From: Alitabrizicola rongguiensis
GTDB taxonomy: Bacteria > Pseudomonadota > Alphaproteobacteria > Rhodobacterales > Rhodobacteraceae
Direction: 5' to 3'
DNA length: 64,000 bases
Assembly: GCF_021491355.1 (NCBI RefSeq)
Contig: NZ_JAKENF010000003.1
Location: 865,117-929,116, forward strand
Shown: positions 34,582 to 43,780 of the stretch, in pieces
Position numbering within the stretch: position 1 is the stretch's first letter
Layout of the letters: each line of letters starts with the position of its first letter
Translations under genes and position numbers: made by a program
Notes under the pieces: generated by a model
What the model saw: only the letters and a program-made list of their open reading frames with translations
What the model was told of the DNA's origin: nothing
The model's database searches: none

Positions 34582-36192
34582 ATGCTGATCGGAGTCGATG
34601 TCGGCACCGGCTCGGCCCGGGCGGGGGTGTTCGACGCCAAGGGGCGGCTCCTTGGCCTCGGCAAACATCCCCTGGCCCTTTGGCAGGCGCCGGGCGATCA
34701 GGTGGAGCAGTCGTCGGACCAGATCTGGGCAGCGGTTTGCGCGGCGGTGCATGAGGCCATGGCCGGGCTGGATCCGAAGCAGGTGAAAGGCATCGGCTTT
34801 GACGCCACCTGTTCGCTGGTGGTCGTCGGGCCGAACGGCGAGGGTATTCCGGTCGGACCCTCGGAAGACCCCGCGCGAAATGTCATCGTCTGGATGGACC
34901 ATCGCGCCCAGCCCGAGGCCGAGGAAATCAACGCGCTCGGCCATCCGGTGCTGGATTACGTGGGCGGCCGCATTTCGCCGGAAATGGAGACGCCCAAGCT
35001 CCTGTGGCTGGCGCGGCATCGGCCAAAAGCCTTTGCGCAGGCGGCCCGGTTCTTTGATTTGCCTGACTTTCTGACCTGGCGCGCCACCGGATCGCTCGCG
35101 CGTTCGACCTGCACGGTCACCTGCAAGTGGACCTACCTCTCGCATGAAAGCAGGTGGGACCCGTCCTATTTCCGCGCCATCGGCCTTGGTGCCCTGGCCG
35201 ACGAGGGCTTTGCCCGCATCGGCACAGAGATGCTCACTCCGGGAGAGCGGGTGGGCGGGCTGACCGCGCAGGCAGCACAAGAGCTTGGGTTACCCGAGGG
35301 TCTGCCTGCCGCCGCTGCGCTCATCGATGCCCATGCAGGGGGACTCGGCACGCTTCGCGCCGAGGTGCCGGGACGACATGAACCCGCGACGGCGCGGCTC
35401 GCCTACATCTTCGGCACCTCGGCCTGTTCCATGGCCTCGACCGTCGATCCGGTGAATGTGCCAGGGGTCTGGGGGCCCTATTTCGGCGCGATGATCCCGG
35501 GCCTCTGGCTGAACGAGGGCGGGCAATCGGCAGCCGGCGCGGCGCTTGACCACCTAGTCCACCTGCACCGCGATGCGGCAGAGATCGAAGAGCAGGCGCA
35601 GACTGCAGGGCGATCCCTGATCGCCCATGTCGCCGCTCATGCCGAGACACTGGCCCCTACCCTGTCGGAGACGATCCGGGCGGCCGGTCAGGTGGTCGTG
35701 GTGCCGGAGTTTCTGGGCAACCGCTCTCCCTTCGCCGACCCCGAAGCGCGGGCGGTCATATCGGGGCTTGGCCTTGACCGGGGACTCGACAGTCTTGCGG
35801 GTCTCTATCTGGCCGGGTTGAGCGGGATCGGCTACGGCCTGCGCCAGCTGATCGAGGCGCTGGCGCAGCGTGGCATCGCCATCGACACGATCATGGCCAG
35901 CGGCGGGGCCGCGCAAAGCGACCTGGTCTGCCAGATCATCGCAGACGCGACCGGCAAGGTTCTCGCTCTTCCCGAAGGCGCCGAGCCGGTGCTTCTGGGC
36001 GCGGCGATGCTTGCAGCGACTGCGGGCGGAACGCATGCAAACCTTCAGGATGCAATGGCTGCCATGTCCGGCCGGGCACGGCTGTTCGAGCCGGCAGGGG
36101 GTGACATCGCGGCTTTGCATGACAAGAGGTACGCACTGTTTCAGGCCCTTCAGTCAGTCGCCCGCCAGCAGGCGTTCGATCCTGAACCCTAA
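34582..36192 (+). CDS. FGGY carbohydrate kinase, probable D-ribulokinase
   Basis: A 536-residue FGGY kinase. It opens with LIGVDVGTGSARAGVFDAKG (phosphate-1 motif), has QVKGIGFDATCSLVVVGPNG and VIVWMDHRAQPEAEEINALG typical of the YDCST/ribulokinase branch, and the C-terminal ATP domain with IMASGGAAQSDLVCQIIADA. The branch phosphorylates D-ribulose or ribitol. It begins one base after the dehydrogenase stop and completes ribitol to D-ribulose 5-phosphate. The 238 bases after it hold no gene; a GC-rich hairpin near 36276-36308 has no T run. Confidence 0.82.
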   Translation: MLIGVDVGTGSARAGVFDAKGRLLGLGKHPLALWQAPGDQVEQSSDQIWAAVCAAVHEAMAGLDPKQVKGIGFDATCSLVVVGPNGEGIPVGPSEDPARNVIVWMDHRAQPEAEEINALGHPVLDYVGGRISPEMETPKLLWLARHRPKAFAQAARFFDLPDFLTWRATGSLARSTCTVTCKWTYLSHESRWDPSYFRAIGLGALADEGFARIGTEMLTPGERVGGLTAQAAQELGLPEGLPAAAALIDAHAGGLGTLRAEVPGRHEPATARLAYIFGTSACSMASTVDPVNVPGVWGPYFGAMIPGLWLNEGGQSAAGAALDHLVHLHRDAAEIEEQAQTAGRSLIAHVAAHAETLAPTLSETIRAAGQVVVVPEFLGNRSPFADPEARAVISGLGLDRGLDSLAGLYLAGLSGIGYGLRQLIEALAQRGIAIDTIMASGGAAQSDLVCQIIADATGKVLALPEGAEPVLLGAAMLAATAGGTHANLQDAMAAMSGRARLFEPAGGDIAALHDKRYALFQALQSVARQQAFDPEP

Positions 36193-36430
36193 GCGTCTGC
36201 GCGCGCCTGATCGTCGGCCCGGCACGGGATCGGAGGTGTCTGACGCTGCCTTGGGGCGGTTCGGGGGCAGTATCCGTGAGGGGGGAAGGCGCGCTTCTGC
36301 CGCCTCCCTCAAGGGCGTCCGCGCCGTCACTTTCATCGAGTGGCGCGGGCGCGCTGAAGCCGATGCGGTCAAACACACCAAGAGGCGACACGTCCCGCCC
36401 TGCCCCATTGGACCTGGCCTTGGCCGCATG

Positions 36431-37363
36431 TCAAAACGCGACGCGATCGCCGCCCTTCAGGCCAAGAAGCTCTCGCGCCTCATCAGGCGAGGCCACCTCG
36501 CAGCCGAGATCCTCGACGATGCGTCGGATCTTGGCGACCTGCTGGGCGTTGCTTTCGGCAAGCTTGCCGCGCGAGATGAACAGGCTGTCCTCCAGCCCGA
36601 CCCGCACATTCCCGCCCATCTGGCTGGCGGTGGTCGCGAGGCTCATCTGCGCCCCGCCCGCGCCCAGAACAGACCACCGGTAATCGTCGCCGAACAGGCG
36701 ATCTGCCGTGCGTTTCATGAAGATCAGGTTGTCGACCTCGGGACCGATGCCGCCGAGGATGCCGAAGATGAACTGGATGAAGATCGGGGCCTTGAACAGC
36801 CCGATATCCATGCAGAAGCGCAGGTTGTAGAGGTGGCCGACGTCGTAGCACTCGTGCTCGAACTTGATCTTGTGCGGCGCGAGCGCGTTGGCCACCGTCT
36901 CGATGTCGCGGAAGGTGTTGCGGAAGATGTAGGTGTCGGAATTGGCGACGTAATCCTTCTCCCAGTCGAATTTCCAGCTGTCGTAGCGCTTGGCCAGCGG
37001 ATGGAAAGAGAAGTTCATCGACCCCATGTTCAGGCTGCACATCTCGGGCGAAAAGCGCAGGGCGGGTGCGATGCGCTCCTCGATCGTGTTCTTGAGGCTC
37101 CCGCCGGTCGAGATGTTCACAACGGCCTCGGTCGCCTGCTTGATGCGCGGCAGGAAGGCGGCGAAGGCATCGGGGTCGATGGTGACGCCGCCATCCGCAG
37201 GCCGGCGCGCATGCAGGTGCAGGATGGCCGCCCCGGCCTCGGCCGCCGCGATAGCCTGTCCGGCGATGTCGTCGGCGGTGTAGGGCAGCGCATCCGACAT
37301 GGTCGGCGTGTGGATCGCACCCGTGATGGCGCAGGTGATGACGGTCTTCGGACGGCGGGCCAT
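36431..37363 (-). CDS. BKACE (beta-keto acid cleavage enzyme, DUF849), copy 1
   Basis: A 310-residue Zn-dependent enzyme that cleaves a beta-keto acid with acetyl-CoA to give acetoacetate and a new acyl-CoA. Zn ligands His49 and His51 are in AAILHLHARRP and the end has VRVGLEDS with R254, E258, D259, matching the known catalytic set of Kce. It is the last gene of an operon with a 3-hydroxyacyl-type dehydrogenase, an SDR and a Liv-type importer, so it likely finishes breakdown of an imported compound after oxidation to the keto acid. The start at 37363 is preferred over 37459. Confidence 0.88.
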   Translation of the reverse strand: MARRPKTVITCAITGAIHTPTMSDALPYTADDIAGQAIAAAEAGAAILHLHARRPADGGVTIDPDAFAAFLPRIKQATEAVVNISTGGSLKNTIEERIAPALRFSPEMCSLNMGSMNFSFHPLAKRYDSWKFDWEKDYVANSDTYIFRNTFRDIETVANALAPHKIKFEHECYDVGHLYNLRFCMDIGLFKAPIFIQFIFGILGGIGPEVDNLIFMKRTADRLFGDDYRWSVLGAGGAQMSLATTASQMGGNVRVGLEDSLFISRGKLAESNAQQVAKIRRIVEDLGCEVASPDEARELLGLKGGDRVAF

Positions 37364-37371
37364 GATGGCTC

Positions 37372-38385
37372 CTATTTGCGGGACATGGGGGCGAGGCCGG
37401 TCACACGGCGGCTCAGCGGGAAAAGCTCGGCGCCGGTACGGGCCCGGATCAGGCCCCAAAGGCCCGTCGGCGCCTTGAGCATGACCGCGATGGCGACCAC
37501 ACCAAGGGCGATCAGGTAGATCGTGCCAAGCTCGGCCATCGTCTCGCGCAGGGCGAAGAAGATCAGCGTTCCAAGGATTGGCCCCTCGAGCGTACCGATC
37601 CCGCCGATCACCACGATGAAGATCACGAAAGCAGTCCAGTCATTGGCCGAAAAGGCGGCGTCGGGCGAAATCCGGAGCTTCTGGAGGAAGATCAGCCCTC
37701 CGACGAGCGACGTCATCCCGGCGGTCACGACATAGACGAAGAACTTCGTGCGCCAGATGTCGATGCCGAGGCTGCGCGCCGCGAGTTCGTTGTCTCGGAT
37801 CGCGGTCAGCGCCAGGCCGCGACGCGAGCGCAGGATGAGGAAAGCCGCACCCACCGTCAGGATCATAACCCCGAGCGCCAGCCAGAACGCGATTGCCTCA
37901 CGCAGGTCGCGGCTGTCGGCCAGCGTCTTGACGATGTCTGCCGACAGGCTCGCCCCCGACCCGCCGCCAAGGGCTGGCGTCTGCGCGGCGATCAGGCGAA
38001 AGACCTCGGCCACCACCCATGTGCCGATGGCGAAATAGGCGCCGCGCAGGCGGAAGATCAGCGTCGCCACCGGGATAGCAACCAGTGCACCGGCGACCGC
38101 GGCGAGCGGAAGCGCCAGCAGGATCGGAATCCCGGCCAGCATGGTCAGCGCGAAGAAGGCGTAACCGCCAAATCCGACATAGGCCTGCTGCCCGACCGAG
38201 ACGAGACCGGCATAGCCCGCGAGAAGGTTCCAGAGCGTGGCGAGCGAGACATAGAGAAAAATCTCGCCCATCAGCCGCAGGTCGGCCCGCCCCGCCCACC
38301 AGGGCGCGGCGACAAGGCCGATGACGATCAGAAGGCCGATCACGGCAGCGGCGCGCGAGGCGGGAGACGAGCGGGTGACCTGCAT
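37372..38385 (-). CDS. Liv-type ABC transporter permease, LivM subunit
   Basis: A 337-residue inner-membrane permease of the branched-chain amino acid uptake family. It has NLLAGYAGLVSVGQQAYVGF near residue 55, IATWVVAEVFRL-type helix (written GTWVVAEVFRL), ALTAIRDNELAARSLGID and the end VIVVIGGIGTLEGPILGTLI, all LivM marks. The substrate is not necessarily a branched amino acid; such transporters often take amides or aromatic acids. It overlaps nothing but follows LivH by three bases. Confidence 0.9.
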   Translation of the reverse strand: MQVTRSSPASRAAAVIGLLIVIGLVAAPWWAGRADLRLMGEIFLYVSLATLWNLLAGYAGLVSVGQQAYVGFGGYAFFALTMLAGIPILLALPLAAVAGALVAIPVATLIFRLRGAYFAIGTWVVAEVFRLIAAQTPALGGGSGASLSADIVKTLADSRDLREAIAFWLALGVMILTVGAAFLILRSRRGLALTAIRDNELAARSLGIDIWRTKFFVYVVTAGMTSLVGGLIFLQKLRISPDAAFSANDWTAFVIFIVVIGGIGTLEGPILGTLIFFALRETMAELGTIYLIALGVVAIAVMLKAPTGLWGLIRARTGAELFPLSRRVTGLAPMSRK

Positions 38386-38388
38386 CGC

Positions 38389-39252
38389 TCAGCCCTCCAT
38401 CTTCGGGAAGAGGCCGCGCGGACGGACGGCGAGTATGACGAGGAACACGATGTGCCCTGCCAGAAGCTGCAAACTGGGGTGAATCTGTCCGCCCACGGCC
38501 TGCGCGATGCCAATGATGACACCGCCGGCCAGCGTGCCCCAGAGATTGCCCAGACCGCCGATAATCACGGCCTCGAAGCCGAAGATCAGGCGGCTCCCCC
38601 CGATGGACGGATCGAAGGACGTGCGGATGCCAAGGAACACGCCCGCGATTCCGGTGACCGCCAGCGACAACGCCATGGCCAGGCCAAAGACATGCGCCCG
38701 GTTCAGACCCATGAGCTGCGCCACGTCCTGCCGGTCCGAGGTCGCGCGAAAGGCGCGGCCAAGCGCCGTGTGATAGAACATCCACTGCAGCCCGCCGATC
38801 ACCGCCACCGAGGTGGCGAACATCAGGAAGGGCAGTACGCCGATGGTTAGGCCGCCTGCCGTCAGGCTCGCCGTTTCCAGATCACCGGCCTGCAGCTTTT
38901 GCGGGTCGGCGGAAAAACCCATGAGCAGCGCGTTCTGGATGATCACCGACAGGCCAAAGGTCACCAGAAGCGGCGGCAGGATGTCGTCGCCCATCGTGCG
39001 GTTCAGGATGCCTCTTTGCAGGGCGTAGCCGAGCGCCGCCATCACGGGCACGACGATGGCCAGCGCCAGCAGGGGATGGATCCCCAGCCCGACCGCGATC
39101 GTCAGGCCCAGATATGCGGCCAGCACGATCAGGTCGCCATGAGCGATGTTCACCAGCCGCATGACGCCGAAGATCAGGCTCAGCCCCGCCGCGAAGAGCG
39201 CATAAAGCCCCCCGAGCAGCGTGCCTTGCAGGACTGCGTTCACCCATTCCAT
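38389..39252 (-). CDS. Liv-type ABC transporter permease, LivH subunit
   Basis: A 287-residue permease beginning MEWVNAVLQGTLLGGLYALF, with IFGVMRLVNIAHGDLIVLAA and GFEAVIIGGLGNLWGTLAGG, the LivH signatures. The start at 39252 is chosen because it fits the family and lies four bases after the LivF stop. An upstream ATG at 39390 would overlap livF deeply. Paired with the LivM gene for transport of an unknown compound. Confidence 0.9.
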   Translation of the reverse strand: MEWVNAVLQGTLLGGLYALFAAGLSLIFGVMRLVNIAHGDLIVLAAYLGLTIAVGLGIHPLLALAIVVPVMAALGYALQRGILNRTMGDDILPPLLVTFGLSVIIQNALLMGFSADPQKLQAGDLETASLTAGGLTIGVLPFLMFATSVAVIGGLQWMFYHTALGRAFRATSDRQDVAQLMGLNRAHVFGLAMALSLAVTGIAGVFLGIRTSFDPSIGGSRLIFGFEAVIIGGLGNLWGTLAGGVIIGIAQAVGGQIHPSLQLLAGHIVFLVILAVRPRGLFPKMEG

Positions 39253-39256
39253 GCCG

Positions 39257-39961
39257 TCACATCCCGAAATAGGCGCGGCTGATCGCGTCGCGCGAAACTG
39301 AGTCCGATCGCCCTTCGAGCGAGATGCGGCCTTCCTGCAGGCAATAGACACGGGCCGAAACCGACAGGGCCTTGGCAATGTCCTGCTCAACGATGATCGC
39401 CGACATGCCCTGCCCCACGATCCCCGGCAGGGCCTCGTAGATCTGCTTGATGATGACCGGGGCGAGGCCGAGGCTGATCTCGTCCATCAAGATGAGTTCC
39501 GGGTTCGACATCAGCGCCCGCCCGATGGCCACCATCTGCTGCTGTCCACCCGAGAGCGAGGTGGATTGCTGGTTCCGCCGTTCCTGCAGGATCGGGAACA
39601 GGTCATAGACGCGGGACAGGTTCCACGGCCCCGGCCGCTTCAGCTGACCGCCGATGACAAGGTTCTCCTCGACCGACAGCGACGGGAACAGAAGCCGTCC
39701 CTCGGGCACCAATGCGATGCCGAGCGCCGCCACCTGATCTGCCCGAAGCCGCCCGATCGCCTGCCCCTTCCAGCGGATCGCCTCGGGCGCGTTGCGGATC
39801 AACCCGGCGATCGAGCGCATCAGCGTGGTCTTTCCCGCGCCGTTTGCCCCGATCATGGCGACGACTTCTCCCGGCTCGACATGGGCCGTCACGCCATAAA
39901 GCGCTTGAAAATCGCCGTAGCGGGCGTCGAGATCGCTCAGGGACAGGACGGGATCAGGCAT
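39257..39961 (-). CDS. Liv-type ABC transporter ATPase, LivF subunit
   Basis: A 234-residue ATPase with Walker A GANGAGKTT, the LSGGQQQMVAIGRALMSNP signature and Walker B LILMDEISLGLAP. Its shortness and the KQIYEALPGIVGQGMS segment mark it as LivF rather than LivG. It overlaps the LivG gene by eight bases. Confidence 0.92.
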   Translation of the reverse strand: MPDPVLSLSDLDARYGDFQALYGVTAHVEPGEVVAMIGANGAGKTTLMRSIAGLIRNAPEAIRWKGQAIGRLRADQVAALGIALVPEGRLLFPSLSVEENLVIGGQLKRPGPWNLSRVYDLFPILQERRNQQSTSLSGGQQQMVAIGRALMSNPELILMDEISLGLAPVIIKQIYEALPGIVGQGMSAIIVEQDIAKALSVSARVYCLQEGRISLEGRSDSVSRDAISRAYFGM

Positions 39962-40682
39962 CGGCCTCGATCCCCAGGTAGATTTCCTTCACCTCGCGGC
40001 TTTCCATGATCGCATGCGGCTCACCCTCGGCGATCTTGCGGCCGAAATCGATCACGATCAGCCGGTCCACCACGGCCAGAAGCGCATGGACCACATGCTC
40101 GATCCACACGATCGAAACGCCGGTCTTGCGCACGTCCTGGATACTGGCGACCAGCGCATGGCATTCGGCCTCGGTCAACCCGCCCGCAATCTCGTCGAGC
40201 AGGAGCACCTTCGGCCGGGCGCAAAGGGCACGCGCCAGTTCCAGCCGCTTGCGCTCCAAAAGCGTCAGCCCCTTGGCCAGCACGTTGGCTTTCGGCAGAA
40301 GCCCCGTCCGCTCCAGCACGTCCAGACAGGTGGCTTCAGCCTGCGCTCCGTTTTCGCCTGCGCCTTGCGTCGCCGCGACCAGCGCATTCTCGAAGACCGT
40401 CATCCCGCCAAAGGGTTGCGGAACCTGAAAGCTCCGCGCAATCCCGGCACGGCATCGCCTGGCCGCCGGCCAGCCGGTCACATCCTGCCCGTCGAACCAG
40501 ATCCGCCCCGCATTGGGGACGACGGTCCCGGTCACGAGGTTGAACATCGACGTCTTGCCCGCGCCGTTCGGCCCGATCACGCCAAGCGCCTCGCCGGCCT
40601 CCAGCGACCAGCTTTGCGCATCCGCAACGATGACCGCGCCGTAGGACTTGCTGACCCCTTCGAGCCTAAGAACCTCTGCCAT
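39954..40682 (-). CDS. Liv-type ABC transporter ATPase, LivG subunit
   Basis: A 242-residue ATPase with Walker A GPNGAGKTS, a longer middle (FQVPQPFGGMTVFENALVAA) and the signature region LTLLERKRLELARALCARPK with Walker B VLLLDEIAGGLTEAE, the LivG form that lacks a typical LSGGQ. The start at 40682 is taken because MAEVLRLEGVSKSYGAV is the family N-terminus; an ATG at 40973 would be antisense-like. It follows the binding protein by 61 bases holding a stem-loop. Confidence 0.92.
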   Translation of the reverse strand: MAEVLRLEGVSKSYGAVIVADAQSWSLEAGEALGVIGPNGAGKTSMFNLVTGTVVPNAGRIWFDGQDVTGWPAARRCRAGIARSFQVPQPFGGMTVFENALVAATQGAGENGAQAEATCLDVLERTGLLPKANVLAKGLTLLERKRLELARALCARPKVLLLDEIAGGLTEAECHALVASIQDVRKTGVSIVWIEHVVHALLAVVDRLIVIDFGRKIAEGEPHAIMESREVKEIYLGIEADA

Positions 40683-40702
40683 GCCCTGCCCCTGTCGATT
40701 GT

Positions 40703-40726
40703 CCCGCCCCGGCGCACCGGAGCGGG
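40703..40726 (-). terminator. Stem-loop between binding protein and livG
   Basis: On the minus strand CCCGCTCCGG, a TGCG loop and CCGGGGCGGG make a 10-bp stem with one G:T pair. There is no T run, so it is more likely an mRNA stabiliser that keeps the binding-protein message in excess than a full terminator. Confidence 0.5.
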
Positions 40727-40743
40727 AGGTCGTGACTGTCCGA

Positions 40744-42015
40744 TCAGGACAGGAGTTGCAGCTGCCCGCCGACCGGAATGTCCGGCGCCTGCGGGTTGGT
40801 GGTGATGACAAGCTCCAGCTTGTCGGCCGGCTTCTGCCACTGGCCGGCAACCAGAGGCGTCTTGGAGACGTTCGGAACCGGTCCCGTCGCCCAGTCGATC
40901 TTGCCGACCATGGTTGGCAGTGACGTGGTCTTGATCGCCTCGACCAGCGCGGCCGGATCCTCGACATCCGCACAGCGCTTCACCACATCCGCCACCACCT
41001 CGAACAGGGCGTGACGGAAGCCGATCGGCTGGGTCCAGGGCTTGCCGGTCGCCGCCGTGTAGCCATCGGCCAGCTGCTTGCAGCTTTCGCCGGTGATCGA
41101 GGATTTGAACGGATGGTTCGGCGACCACCAGATTTCCGAGGTCAAACCGACGCCGCGATCGCCCAGCCCTTCGACTGCCGAGGGGAACAGGAGCGCCTTG
41201 CCGATGGTCACGACCTTGGGCTTGAAGCCCTGCTGGCCGGCCTGCGCCCAGAAGGTGCCGAAGTCAGGCGGGATCATCACACCGGTCACGATCTCGGCCC
41301 CGCCTTCCTTGAAGGCGTTGATATAGGCCGAGAAATCGTTGTTCAGCGGCTCATAGCGACCGGGATCGATCAGCTTGAAGCCCTTTTCGGCCAAGGGGCC
41401 GGGGAAGCCGACCTTCGGGTCGCCCCAGGCGTTTCCGTCCGCATCGTTCGGGAAGAGGCCGCCAACGGTCTTCGCCACCCCGGCCTGATCCCAGAGTGCG
41501 GTGAAGTTGGCGATGACGTCCTCGAGCCCCCAGAAGAAGTGATAAGTCCATTCGAAGGGCTTCTCGGGGTTGCCGCCCCGGCCGAAGAAATAGGGCTGCC
41601 ACGGGCAGTCGGTGGTGATGCAGGGCGTGCCGTTCAGTTCCGCCTGATCGGCCACGGGGTTCGTGGTGTCCGGGGTCGCGGCGCCGGTCAGGATGTCGAC
41701 CTCTTCTTCGAGGATCAGTTGGCTCGCCACCTCGGCGGCGCGGTTTGGGTTCGACTGGCTGTCCCGCTTGATGATCTCGATCATCCAGGTCTTGCCGTTG
41801 TTCTCGATCCCGCCCGCGAGCGCCTTGTTGATGCCCTCGATGATGTAGTCGTCGGCCTCGCCGAAACCGGCGAGCGGCCCGGTCGCCGGACTGACATAGC
41901 CGATCTTGAGGGTCGGCGTTTCGGCATAGACGCGCGTGGCGCGCAGGATGGCGGGCGCCGCGACCAGCGCCGAGGCGCCAGCCAGGAATTGCCTGCGGTT
42001 CGTCTGTCTCGTCAT
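40744..42015 (-). CDS. Liv-type ABC transporter substrate-binding protein
   Basis: A 423-residue exported binding protein with a twin-arginine-type signal (NRRQFLAGASALVAAPAIL, residues 6-24), then TLKIGYVSPATGPLAGFGEA and the two-lobe periplasmic fold typical of amide/branched-chain binding proteins. Landmarks are VDILTGAATPDTTNPVADQA and MIPPDFGTFWAQAGQQGFKP. The ligand is unknown. It is the first transport gene, followed by livG, livF, livH and livM. Confidence 0.9.
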   Translation of the reverse strand: MTRQTNRRQFLAGASALVAAPAILRATRVYAETPTLKIGYVSPATGPLAGFGEADDYIIEGINKALAGGIENNGKTWMIEIIKRDSQSNPNRAAEVASQLILEEEVDILTGAATPDTTNPVADQAELNGTPCITTDCPWQPYFFGRGGNPEKPFEWTYHFFWGLEDVIANFTALWDQAGVAKTVGGLFPNDADGNAWGDPKVGFPGPLAEKGFKLIDPGRYEPLNNDFSAYINAFKEGGAEIVTGVMIPPDFGTFWAQAGQQGFKPKVVTIGKALLFPSAVEGLGDRGVGLTSEIWWSPNHPFKSSITGESCKQLADGYTAATGKPWTQPIGFRHALFEVVADVVKRCADVEDPAALVEAIKTTSLPTMVGKIDWATGPVPNVSKTPLVAGQWQKPADKLELVITTNPQAPDIPVGGQLQLLS

Positions 42016-42060
42016 CTGTCTTCCTCCCTGTTCCGGCGCCGTACGCGCGCGCCTGTTTCC

Positions 42061-42984
42061 TCAGTCCAGTATCGTGTCGAGCTTCCTCAGATGCCGCACG
42101 ACCTTCTCCCGCACCGCCTGCGCCTCCTCCGGCGTCCAACGGCGGAATCCCTCGCCCGACTTCATGCCAAGCCGGCCCTCGGCCACCAGCCGCTCCAGAT
42201 AGGGCGAAGGTCCCGGCCGCCATTCCAGATCGGCCAGGACCGTGTTGTGGATGTCGAGCGTCAGGTCGGTGCCCACCAGATCGGCATTCTCCAGCGGGCC
42301 AAGCACGGCAAGCCGCCGCCCGAAGCTCGCCTTGATGACCGTATCCACCGCCTCGGCGTCGCAGATGCCGTTCTCGACCAGGCTCACCGCCTCGCGCCAG
42401 AGCGCGTGCTGAAGCCGGTTGCCGATGAAGCCCGGCACGTCCTTCTCGACCCGGACCGGGGTTTTCCCGGCATCCGCCAGAAGCGCCATTGCGGCCGCGA
42501 CCGTCGCCTCGTCCGTCCATTCGGTACGGATCACCTCGACGAGAGGGATCAGATGCGGCGGGTTCCACCAATGGGTACCAAGCGCGCGATGGCGCAGCTT
42601 CAGCCCGCCCATGATCTGGGTGATCGGCATGACCGAGGTGTTCGACGCCAGGATTGCCGTTTCGGGTGCATGCTGTTCCACCTCGGCAAAGAGCGACTGC
42701 TTGAGCGCCATCTTTTCGGGTGCGGCCTCGAAAACGAAGGCCGCCTCGCGCACCGCGCCCGGCACCGAGTCGAAGATCTCGATCCTTTTCAGGATCGTGG
42801 CGATCCGCGCCTCGTCCTCGCCCATCAGGCGAAGGCTGTCGGCGATCCGGCCCGCCACGGCAGCCCGCGCCTCAGGCACCGGATCGGTGATCGCCACGTA
42901 TTGGCCGGCCCGCGCGAAAGTCAGCGCAATGCCGTGGCCCATCAGCCCCGCCCCCAGAACCGCAATCTGCTGGTTCTTCACCAT
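42061..42984 (-). CDS. 3-Hydroxyacyl-CoA dehydrogenase family protein (3-hydroxy acid dehydrogenase)
   Basis: A 307-residue NAD enzyme of the lambda-crystallin/3-HCDH family. It has GAGLMG at 11-16, VFEAAPEKMALKQSLF, SNTS near 114-117, and the catalytic H138 in LGTHWWNPP. The length and single module are those of stand-alone 3-hydroxy acid or L-gulonate/carnitine-type dehydrogenases rather than fatty-acid beta-oxidation enzymes. Next to a BKACE gene it probably makes the beta-keto acid that BKACE cleaves; the acid itself is not known. Confidence 0.82.
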   Translation of the reverse strand: MVKNQQIAVLGAGLMGHGIALTFARAGQYVAITDPVPEARAAVAGRIADSLRLMGEDEARIATILKRIEIFDSVPGAVREAAFVFEAAPEKMALKQSLFAEVEQHAPETAILASNTSVMPITQIMGGLKLRHRALGTHWWNPPHLIPLVEVIRTEWTDEATVAAAMALLADAGKTPVRVEKDVPGFIGNRLQHALWREAVSLVENGICDAEAVDTVIKASFGRRLAVLGPLENADLVGTDLTLDIHNTVLADLEWRPGPSPYLERLVAEGRLGMKSGEGFRRWTPEEAQAVREKVVRHLRKLDTILD

Positions 42985-42985
42985 C

Positions 42986-43780
42986 TCATCCCGCCGTATA
43001 GCCGCCATCGGCATAAAGGATATGCCCGGTGTAAAAATCCGACGCCTTCGAGGCGAGGAACAGGAGCGGCCCCGCAAGATCCTCAGGTTCGCCCAGCCGG
43101 CCCTTTGGCACGCGGGCCAGGAACCCGGTCCGCACCGCCTTGGCCTGATCGGTCTCCTCGAACATCCAGGCGGTCAGAGGCGAGCGGAAGACTGTCGGCG
43201 CGATTGCATTCACGGTAATCCCGGTCGGCCCCAGCTCGCAGCCGAGCGCCTTGGTGATGCCGTCGACCGCCGCCTTCGAGGCGCAATAGGCCGTGTAGCC
43301 CGCCGGATGGCCCAGGAGCCCCCGCGCCGAGGACACGAGCACGATCTTCCCGCCCTGCCCTTGCGCCTTCATCTGCTTCGTCGCCGCCCGCGCCAGAAGC
43401 CAGCTTTGCGTGACGTTCGCATCCATCACCGACAGGAAGGTCTCCGGCGCCATCTCGTCGATCTTGGCGACCTTGTTCATCCCGCTTGCCACCACGAGGA
43501 TGTCAAGCCGTCCAAAGGCTTCAACCGCCCTTGCAACCATCGCCGCGCAGGCCGCCTCGCTGTCGGGGCGCGCATTGACCTCGACCACCGCGGCGCCGCC
43601 GTCGCGGCATTCCCCGGCGATGGCGGCCAGCTCAGACGCCTTCCCGGCCGCTAGCACCAGCTTCGCCCCTGCCCCGGCCAGCACCCGCGCCGCGACCGCG
43701 CCGAAGGCACCCGAGGCGCCGGTTATGAGCGCGACCTTGCCCTTCACGTCGAACATCCGCAGCGGATCGGGCAGGGTCAT
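42986..43780 (-). CDS. SDR family oxidoreductase
   Basis: A 264-residue classical SDR: TGASGAFG at 20-27, a VASGMNK variant of the NAG motif near 98, catalytic S150/S151 (VLVSSARG), Y165 and K169 (YCASK). It ends with DFYTGHILYADGGYTAG, as in 3-oxoacyl reductase-like SDRs. It starts in an ATGA overlap with the cupin gene and its stop is two bases before the dehydrogenase gene. Probably an alcohol or ring-hydroxyl oxidation step in this pathway. Confidence 0.85.
   Translation of the reverse strand: MTLPDPLRMFDVKGKVALITGASGAFGAVAARVLAGAGAKLVLAAGKASELAAIAGECRDGGAAVVEVNARPDSEAACAAMVARAVEAFGRLDILVVASGMNKVAKIDEMAPETFLSVMDANVTQSWLLARAATKQMKAQGQGGKIVLVSSARGLLGHPAGYTAYCASKAAVDGITKALGCELGPTGITVNAIAPTVFRSPLTAWMFEETDQAKAVRTGFLARVPKGRLGEPEDLAGPLLFLASKASDFYTGHILYADGGYTAG

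Noticed and set aside
36276..36308. GC-rich hairpin after the pentitol kinase as a bidirectional terminator
   Set aside because: Pairing is imperfect and there is no T run in either direction.
41011..43218. A 735-residue plus-strand frame opposite the binding protein and dehydrogenase genes
   Set aside because: High GC makes long antisense frames common; the minus-strand genes are certain.
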